A DNA stretch of 11,775 nucleotides from Gemmatimonadaceae bacterium (lineage in GTDB: Bacteria; Gemmatimonadota; Gemmatimonadetes; Gemmatimonadales; Gemmatimonadaceae), in the NCBI GenBank assembly GCA_025357975.1, contig JANYKY010000407.1, positions 1 through 11,775 of the forward strand, given 5' to 3'. The position numbers and the translations under genes are program-made. This document shows positions 7,222 to 11,775 of the stretch, one piece after another. The notes under the pieces were generated by a model. That model made no database searches, was not told the DNA's origin, and was given only the letters and a program-made list of their open reading frames with translations. Within the stretch, counting starts at the first letter, position 1. Each line of letters starts with the position of its first letter.

Positions 7222-8019
7222 GTGGTGGGTACCGGCTATGGTGGCAGTGGGCGCATCACACCGGAGACGAAGACCTCGGTTGAAGGAGCGGATGCCGTCT
7301 TCTATCTCGTCTCCGACCCGATTACTGCATCGTGGATCTGCCAGACAAATGTAAAAGCGGTTTCGCTTCACGGGTGCTACTCGGAAGGACGCGGCGGGAA
7401 GGAAGCGTGTACCGAGATGGTAGACCGCATTCTTCTACCACTGAGGGATGGAGCTCGTGTCTGCGCCGCATTTTATGGACATCCTTCGATCTTTGTCGCG
7501 CCCGCGCGCGAAGCTGTTCGACAGGCTCGTTTGCTCGGGTGTTCTGCGCGCTTGCTCCCGGCGATCTCCGCACTCGATTGCCTTTATGCGGATCTTGGGG
7601 TCGATCCGGGAGTTAAGGGCATTCAGATTTTCGAATCGACCGACTTTGTCGTGAACCGGAGAATACCGGATATGGCGACGCCACTCGTCATCCTGCAGGC
7701 TGGTGCGCCGGGAGTGACGCTTTATACCGAGGAAACCACTGCGGAAACAGTGCGGGTTAGCGCGCTGGCCACCTCACTCGGGCACTTCTATGAGCCGTCG
7801 CATCGTGTTGTGGTTTACGAAGCGGCGCCCTTGCCGATAGTCGAGACTCGCGCCGATTGGATTCCGCTATCCGATCTTGCTGCAACCAGACTGAGTGTCT
7901 ACTCGACTTTGTATGTACCTGCTGCGCGGAAAGCCGCGAGCAATCCCGAGGTGCTTGAAAGGCTCGGGCTTGTCGAGCGAGATGGACGAATACAGAGAGC
8001 AGCCGACAGAGCCCAATAG
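7222..8019 (+). CDS. Second borosin-type TP-methylase paralogue with altered active site (start uncertain)
   Basis: Paralogue of the preceding methyltransferase, sharing VGTGYGGSGRITPE, AFYGHP, PAISALDCLYADLGVDP, ESTDF, VVVYEAA and SVYSTLYVP. It encodes 265 residues from GTG 7222. That start cuts off GSLI, the first part of strand one, which is encoded in frame just upstream (7210-7221). CTG 7198, overlapping the previous stop as CTGA and lying seven bases after AGGGAA (7185-7190), would restore it and add eight residues; a stop in this frame at 7165 excludes anything much earlier. At the positions equal to Tyr55, Tyr58, Arg64 and Tyr68 of the first enzyme it has His50, Tyr53, Gly59 and Cys63, and YGHPG reads YGHPS (85-89). 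It may therefore be a non-catalytic partner subunit, or an enzyme with different chemistry or core site preference. Tight spacing (20 bp, or overlap) implies translation coupled to its neighbour. Confidence 0.82.
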   Translation: MVGTGYGGSGRITPETKTSVEGADAVFYLVSDPITASWICQTNVKAVSLHGCYSEGRGGKEACTEMVDRILLPLRDGARVCAAFYGHPSIFVAPAREAVRQARLLGCSARLLPAISALDCLYADLGVDPGVKGIQIFESTDFVVNRRIPDMATPLVILQAGAPGVTLYTEETTAETVRVSALATSLGHFYEPSHRVVVYEAAPLPIVETRADWIPLSDLAATRLSVYSTLYVPAARKAASNPEVLERLGLVERDGRIQRAADRAQ

Positions 8020-8074
8020 TTTTTGGGACTTTGGTGGAGGTCAACCGCTGCGGACTGTGACGTTTGCGGATTCC

Positions 8075-8114
8075 GGACTAGCTGCCACTTCGGACTTCGG
8101 ATTAACTGCGGATT
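8075..8114 (+). repeat. Left arm of 40-bp inverted repeat
   Basis: This 40-base segment is the reverse complement of 8342-8381 with one mismatch (G at 8081 against A). Weaker similarity extends the arm to roughly 8064-8132. The arm contains one degenerate copy (8115-8132, 14 of 18 matches) of the 18-bp unit that is tandemly repeated beside the other arm. Confidence 0.9.
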
Positions 8115-8272
8115 GCGGACCTGCTACGGACTCGTGATACAAAAAAATATCGTAACCGAGGCTGGCGTTCGCCCGGGCGGCGGCCCTCCCTTTGAATAAT
8201 CGACAATAGAAGGTCAAGTTTCACGCGCATTGCTCTCGACAATCATCCTATTTGATGCCCTTGGTCCTTACT

Positions 8273-8350
8273 CCGCAGCAGGCCCGTACTCCGCAGCAGG
8301 CCCGTAATCCGCAGCAGGCCCGTAATCCGCAGCAGGCCCGTAATCCGCAG
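8273..8350 (+). repeat. 18-bp tandem repeat, four units plus a partial fifth
   Basis: Units CCGCAGCAGGCCCGTAAT lie at 8273-8290 (ending ACT), 8291-8308, 8309-8326 and 8327-8344; the last three are identical. A partial unit CCGCAG follows at 8345-8350 and a degenerate GGTCCTTACT precedes at 8263. Units abut without spacers, so this is a minisatellite-like array and not CRISPR. Identity between units points to recent expansion. Confidence 0.92.
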
Positions 8351-8381
8351 TTAATCCGAAGTCCGAAGTGGCAGTTAGTCC
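8342..8381 (-). repeat. Right arm of 40-bp inverted repeat
   Basis: Reverse complement of 8075-8114 at 39 of 40 positions, with 227 bp between the 40-base arms. It directly follows the 18-bp tandem array. A transcript crossing both arms could form a long stem with a large loop. Confidence 0.9.
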
Positions 8382-8529
8382 TCGGTCCGCAATCGTAGCA
8401 TTTGACGCTCCCCAATCGCGGCTTGGCGGTGTATATCAATGGACGGCACGTGGTTTTTACTTGCTGGTCCGAGCGCCGGATTATTCAGGCACCGGAAAAT
8501 TATGCACTTCCCTTGAGAGGTTTTACTCA

Positions 8530-10701
8530 ATGAAACGTCTTCGATTGACAACACTTGCTGTCGTCGGGCTCGGCTTCGCTGGATCCGTCACCGCATCGGG
8601 ACAGGTGGTGGCCCCTTCTGGAAGTTCAGGGTCCGCAACTCTGTCTCCGTCCAACCCGTTCTACGCGAAGAGCGCATTGCAGTATCAGGCGCCTGATTTC
8701 AGGCGTATCAAGAACGGTGACTTTCAACCGGCGATGGAAGCGGGCATGCGCGCGCAGATTGTTGAAGTGAACGCTATTACCGCCACCAAGGCGTCACCGA
8801 CATTTGCCAACACGATTGTGCCCCTCGAGCGATCTGGCGCGCTGCTCACGCGCGCTTCGAAGGTCTTCAATGCGGTCACGGGCGCGAACATCAACGACAC
8901 GCTGCAACAGGTTCAGGAGGCCCTCGCGCCGAAGCTGGCAGAGCACAGCGATGCGATCTACCTGAATCCCGTGTTGTTTCAAAGAGTCAAGTCAGTCTAT
9001 GACCGCCGTGCTTATATGCACCTCTCGGCCGAACAGAGATTTCTTGCCGAGCTCTACTACAAGAATTTTGTCAGGGCCGGCGCACAGCTCTCGAGCGCTG
9101 ACCAGACGCGTCTCCGCGCGCTTAATCAGGAAGAGTCGAAGCTCACCACTGATTTCGGAAATCACCTTCTTGCAGCGACGAAGGCCGGAGCCCTGGTAAT
9201 CGACAACGTATCCGATCTCGACGGGTTCAGCCCCGCGGAGATCGCGAGCGCGGCGGATGCAGCGAAGCAACGTGGGTTGACTGGCAAGTGGGTGATACGG
9301 CTCCAGAATACCACACAGCACCCCGCGCAGGCCGAGTTGAAAAATCGTGCCGTTCGCGAGCGTCTGTTTATTGCGTCGACCACTCGTGCGGAGCACGGCG
9401 ATGCGAACGATACGCGGGCCATCGTGAAGCGTCTCGCGCAGTTACGGGCGGAGCGTGCGAAACTGCTGGGATTCCCAACTTATTCGGCGTATGCGCTCGA
9501 CAACCAGATGTCGAAGACACCGCAGAATGCGGAGAAGCTGTTGACCGACCTTGTTCCTGCAGCGACTGCAAGAGCGCGTAGTGAAGCAGCACAAATGCAG
9601 GCGTTGATCGATAAGGAGGGCGGAAACTTCAAGCTCGCCCCGTGGGATTGGCAGTACTACTCCGAGCAGGTTCGGAAGGCGCAGTACGCACTCGACGAGA
9701 ATCAGCTCAAGCCGTATTTCGAGCTGAACAATGTGCTGCAGAATGGCGTGTTCTACGCGGCCAACCAGCTTTACGGCCTGACGTTCAAGGAGCGTAAGGA
9801 CCTCCCGGTTTATCAGCCCGACGTACGCGTCTTTGAGGTGTTCGACAAGGATGGAAAGTCGATGGCCCTCTTCTATTGCGATTATTTCAAGCGCGACAAT
9901 AAAGGCGGTGGGGCGTGGATGGACTCGTTTGTCGATCAGTCAGGATTGATCGGCACGAAGCCTGTCGTGTTTAACGTCGCCAATTTCACGAAGCCCGCAC
10001 CGGGCCAGCCGGCGTTGCTGACCTTCAGTGACGTAACGACCATGTTCCACGAGTTCGGACATGGGCTGCACGGAATGTTCTCCAAGGTTCAGTATCCGAC
10101 GCTGTCAGGTACGAACGTCCCGCGTGATTTTGTGGAGTTCCCATCTCAGTTCAATGAACACTGGGCGCTGGATCCGAAGGTGTTCGCGCATTATGCGAAG
10201 AACTATCAGACGGGCGCGCCGATGCCGCAGCTGCTCGTCGACAAGATCAAGAAGGCAAGCACGTTCAATCAGGGGTTCGGCACGACGGAGTATCTCGCCG
10301 CCTCGCTTCTTGACATTGCGTGGCACACAATTCCGCCCGGAACACCACAGCAGGATGTGGACGCCTTCGAGACGGCAGCACTTCAGAAATACAACATCTC
10401 AATGGCTGAAATTCCGCCGCGTTACCGGACGACGTACTTCTCGCACATCTGGGCCGGCGGTTATGCGTCGAGCTACAATGCGTACCTGTGGAGCGAGGTC
10501 ATCGATGACGATGCTTACGCGTGGTTTCAGGAGAACGGCGGGTTGACTCGTGCCAATGGACAGAAATTTCGCGATGCGATTCTATCGCGTGGCGGGACTG
10601 AGGATGTCGCTCAGCTCTACCGCGAGTTCAGAGGCCGCGAGCCAAGCGTGAAATACCTGATCCAGGACAGAGGGCTGGCGGATTCTGAAGTGAAGAAGTA
10701 G
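8530..10701 (+). CDS. dcp: Exported M3-family zinc metallopeptidase, peptidyl-dipeptidase Dcp-like
   Basis: M3 (thimet/Dcp clan) metallopeptidase of 723 residues, expected to cleave dipeptides from peptide C-termini or trim short peptides in the periplasm. The start is ATG 8530, with GAGAGG at 8515-8520 nine bases upstream. The frame stays open back to 8368, but only through repeat DNA. The first 24 or so residues (MKRLRLTTLAVVGLGFAGS...TASG) form a signal peptide: basic start, hydrophobic core, small residues before Gln25. The zinc site is HEFGH (His507, Glu508, His511) plus Glu536 in FVEFPSQ, 25 residues after the second His, as in the family. The substrate-binding loop HIWAGGYASSYNAYLWS starts at His639. 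Length agrees with E. coli Dcp (about 680) plus a signal peptide. It is followed by a strong terminator and has a long upstream spacer, so it is probably a single-gene unit. It might digest peptides imported by transporters such as the OPT protein; this is inference. Confidence 0.92.
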   Translation: MKRLRLTTLAVVGLGFAGSVTASGQVVAPSGSSGSATLSPSNPFYAKSALQYQAPDFRRIKNGDFQPAMEAGMRAQIVEVNAITATKASPTFANTIVPLERSGALLTRASKVFNAVTGANINDTLQQVQEALAPKLAEHSDAIYLNPVLFQRVKSVYDRRAYMHLSAEQRFLAELYYKNFVRAGAQLSSADQTRLRALNQEESKLTTDFGNHLLAATKAGALVIDNVSDLDGFSPAEIASAADAAKQRGLTGKWVIRLQNTTQHPAQAELKNRAVRERLFIASTTRAEHGDANDTRAIVKRLAQLRAERAKLLGFPTYSAYALDNQMSKTPQNAEKLLTDLVPAATARARSEAAQMQALIDKEGGNFKLAPWDWQYYSEQVRKAQYALDENQLKPYFELNNVLQNGVFYAANQLYGLTFKERKDLPVYQPDVRVFEVFDKDGKSMALFYCDYFKRDNKGGGAWMDSFVDQSGLIGTKPVVFNVANFTKPAPGQPALLTFSDVTTMFHEFGHGLHGMFSKVQYPTLSGTNVPRDFVEFPSQFNEHWALDPKVFAHYAKNYQTGAPMPQLLVDKIKKASTFNQGFGTTEYLAASLLDIAWHTIPPGTPQQDVDAFETAALQKYNISMAEIPPRYRTTYFSHIWAGGYASSYNAYLWSEVIDDDAYAWFQENGGLTRANGQKFRDAILSRGGTEDVAQLYREFRGREPSVKYLIQDRGLADSEVKK

Positions 10702-10723
10702 TCCCTCAATTCTCTTTTGTGAG

Positions 10724-10756
10724 AGAGCCCGGCTTGCTACGCCGGGCTCTTTTCCT
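10724..10756 (+). terminator. Intrinsic terminator after the M3 peptidase gene
   Basis: AGAGCCCGGC (10724-10733) pairs perfectly with GCCGGGCTCT (10741-10750) across a seven-base loop, followed at once by TTTTCCTT. It lies 22 bp after the stop codon. No T-run follows on the minus strand, so it appears to act on the peptidase transcript only. Confidence 0.93.
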
Positions 10757-10808
10757 TACACCGGTCAGCTTTTTCCACGGCCACCCGAATGTTCGGGAAG
10801 CAAGACAC

Positions 10809-11306
10809 CTAGCCGATCGTTAAAGTCCCGGTGCTCGCATCGAAAGAGGTGGAGTATGACCTCATGTTCGATGTCATTTGCCCCCCAACCCAGTTTCCAG
10901 TCGTATCGAACTGAGCAAGGTGATTGGGACACCGAAAACCAGTCGAGATCTGGTTGATGGTCGATCCCTGATGCGGACAAATCCTCGACAGAGTGATAAA
11001 GCTCGTCGTGGACGTCCGGACGATGGCGACCGGAATTCCGCTGACCGTTGTTATCGCGACGCCGCCAACGTTTGCAAGCGTCGCGTAATCGGAAATTTTT
11101 ACCGTCGCGCCAACAGTGGACGGTGATGTGGCGTCCGCGCCTCCTCCGGCGCCGCACCCTGCAAGCGCAGCTGCCGCGGCTGCATAGGCGCCAAAAGAAA
11201 TGAACTTCCGCCGGCCAATCGAGCTTATGAGTAAACCCTCGCTCTCAGCTCCGCATGCGCAGCCAGCTCCGCAGCTCTCGTGGTTTTTCATCTGACTTTC
11301 CGACAT
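10809..11306 (-). CDS. Tat-exported Rieske [2Fe-2S] lipoprotein
   Basis: Small Rieske iron-sulfur electron carrier, 165 residues. The cluster ligands are Cys110 and His112 (CPHQG) and Cys126 and His129 (CPNHLAQFD), the canonical C-x-H...C-x-x-H set with 16 residues between pairs of motifs. A twin-arginine signal (IGRRKFISFG, residues 30-39) is followed by an Ala-rich hydrophobic stretch and a lipobox LAGC (Cys51). It should therefore be folded with its cluster in the cytoplasm, exported by Tat and anchored by lipid at the periplasmic face. Before the Tat motif is a cysteine motif SCGAGCACG (Cys12, 16, 18) that a normal signal peptide would not carry. The start is ATG 11304-11306 with GGAG a few bases upstream. 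It lies 28 bp downstream of a His-rich membrane protein gene, so the two likely form an operon and may be redox partners. Its exact pathway is unknown; it is not a full bc1 Rieske subunit, as no membrane anchor helix or cytochrome b gene is seen. Confidence 0.9.
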   Translation of the reverse strand: MSESQMKNHESCGAGCACGAESEGLLISSIGRRKFISFGAYAAAAAALAGCGAGGGADATSPSTVGATVKISDYATLANVGGVAITTVSGIPVAIVRTSTTSFITLSRICPHQGSTINQISTGFRCPNHLAQFDTTGNWVGGQMTSNMRSYSTSFDASTGTLTIG

Positions 11307-11334
11307 TGATCACTCCAATCATTCGTAAAAAAAA

Positions 11335-11775
11335 CTAGTCTCTCCAGAACCACATTATTGCGGTTCCGATGGTGCTCAATCCCATCGATCCGATAGCGAT
11401 GTTCTTGTGAAGACTTCTGGTGCTCGCCGCATTTCTCGCGCCCCCGCCAATCGCTCCCGCCCATGCAAACCCGGCATCGGACGCCAGCATCAGCGCGCTA
11501 TGCACATACCTGCGCTTTCGATCCGATGGGTCCTGCCTGGACTCGTACAGGTTCCAAAGGCCGGTGACAGTATTCACAGTGAACAAAACTCCCAAGCCTC
11601 CGGCGACGACCTGGTGCAGATTTTTCTGTGAATCCGTGCCGTCGCCATTCAGGAGCTTTTGTCCGAGATAATATTCGGATGCGAAAAGGGGGAGCTCGGT
11701 GTAGCTGGCGATCCTGTGAATCTCCAGGCGCCGCGCGTACCAGTCGCTGTACTCGATCGCGCGCGGCCGCCTGTG
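11335..11775 (-). CDS. His-rich multi-helix membrane protein, possible b-type cytochrome (5' end outside window)
   Basis: Open frame running off the right edge; 146 C-terminal residues are visible, ending at TAG (11335-11337). At least three hydrophobic segments can be read (VVAGGLGVLFTVNTVTG, SALMLASDAGFAWAGAIGGG, IAIGSMGLSTIGTAIMWFW), with a weaker fourth before them (ASYTELPLFASEYYLG). Each is preceded or begun by a histidine: HRIASY, LHQVV, YVHSALM and LHKNIA. One His per helix in a small four-helix membrane protein suggests heme ligation, as in cytochrome b561-type proteins. I do not recognise the exact family, so this is inference. Its stop lies 28 bp before the Rieske start on the same strand, which supports a shared electron-transfer role, for example passing electrons between quinone and the Rieske lipoprotein. 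TTG 11593-11595 is internal and not the true start, since the frame continues without a stop to position 11775. Confidence 0.7.
   Translation of the reverse strand, partial: HRRPRAIEYSDWYARRLEIHRIASYTELPLFASEYYLGQKLLNGDGTDSQKNLHQVVAGGLGVLFTVNTVTGLWNLYESRQDPSDRKRRYVHSALMLASDAGFAWAGAIGGGARNAASTRSLHKNIAIGSMGLSTIGTAIMWFWRD

Larger units (their letters stand above)
8020..8529. other. Non-coding repeat-bearing spacer between the methylase block and the M3 peptidase
   Basis: This 510-bp stretch has no convincing gene. Its left part (8048-8135) is built of degenerate NCGGA(C/T)(C/T) words. The middle (8136-8262) looks unique. The right part (8263-8395) is the reverse complement of the left part and contains an expanded 18-bp tandem repeat. 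The last 130 bp lead to the peptidase gene and contain its ribosome site. I see no convincing promoter and no T-run terminator after the second methylase. Confidence 0.7.

Noticed and set aside
6142..8019. Cobalamin or siroheme biosynthesis fragment, based on the tetrapyrrole-methylase fold
   Set aside because: No other tetrapyrrole gene is nearby, and the first enzyme has the borosin-type Tyr/Arg/Tyr segment and a precursor-like peptide directly upstream.
8273..8350. CRISPR array
   Set aside because: Units are only 18 bp, abut without unique spacers, and no cas gene is present.
8248..8439. Minus-strand 63-residue frame with repeated GLRACC units
   Set aside because: It is a translation of the 18-bp tandem repeat, which stays open because 18 is a multiple of three; no ribosome site or family similarity is seen.
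8368..8529. Upstream extension of the M3 peptidase frame
   Set aside because: It runs through the inverted repeat. ATG 8530 has a good ribosome site and starts a typical signal peptide.
10784..10797. CCCGAA/TTCGGG palindrome after the Rieske gene as its terminator
   Set aside because: The loop would be only two bases and no T-run follows on the minus strand.

Overview
The window is compact, high-GC bacterial chromosomal DNA with long protein-coding runs. The gene mix (a giant Ser/Thr kinase-STAND ATPase-TPR protein, an OPT transporter, an exported M3 peptidase and a Tat-exported Rieske lipoprotein) suggests a soil-type Gemmatimonadota-like or related Gram-negative bacterium. No rRNA or phylogenetic marker gene is present, so this is only an impression. 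No tRNA, rRNA, CRISPR array, transposase or integrase was seen.

Layout: the C-terminal part of an OPT-family oligopeptide transporter enters from the left edge (1-1421, +). It converges on a papain-like C1A cysteine protease (1478-2458, -). That protease diverges, with only 34 bp between start codons, from a very large signalling protein (2493-6047, +) made of a protein kinase, an AAA/STAND ATPase and TPR repeats. A compact three-gene block follows (6142-8019, +): a 69-residue precursor-like peptide and two tandem SAM-dependent tetrapyrrole-methylase-fold proteins. About 510 bp of non-coding DNA comes next, holding a long near-perfect inverted repeat and an 18-bp tandem repeat. An exported M3 peptidyl-dipeptidase (8530-10701, +) follows with a clear intrinsic terminator. 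At the right edge a minus-strand pair encodes a Rieske lipoprotein (10809-11306) and, upstream of it, a His-rich membrane protein running off the window (11335-11775).

The main discovery is the 6142-8019 block. It has the architecture of a split borosin RiPP pathway, in which a trans-acting methyltransferase N-methylates the backbone amides of a separate precursor peptide. The first methyltransferase keeps the Tyr/Tyr/Arg/Tyr active-site set with the same spacing as fungal OphMA. The second is its paralogue but carries His/Tyr/Gly/Cys at those positions, so it may be a pseudoenzyme partner or have changed chemistry. The precursor ends in a very short hydrophobic core (PPGCFLLFT) after a LigA-like helical leader. 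The upstream kinase-STAND protein could regulate the block and the nearby proteases could process its product, but the sequence supports neither beyond proximity.
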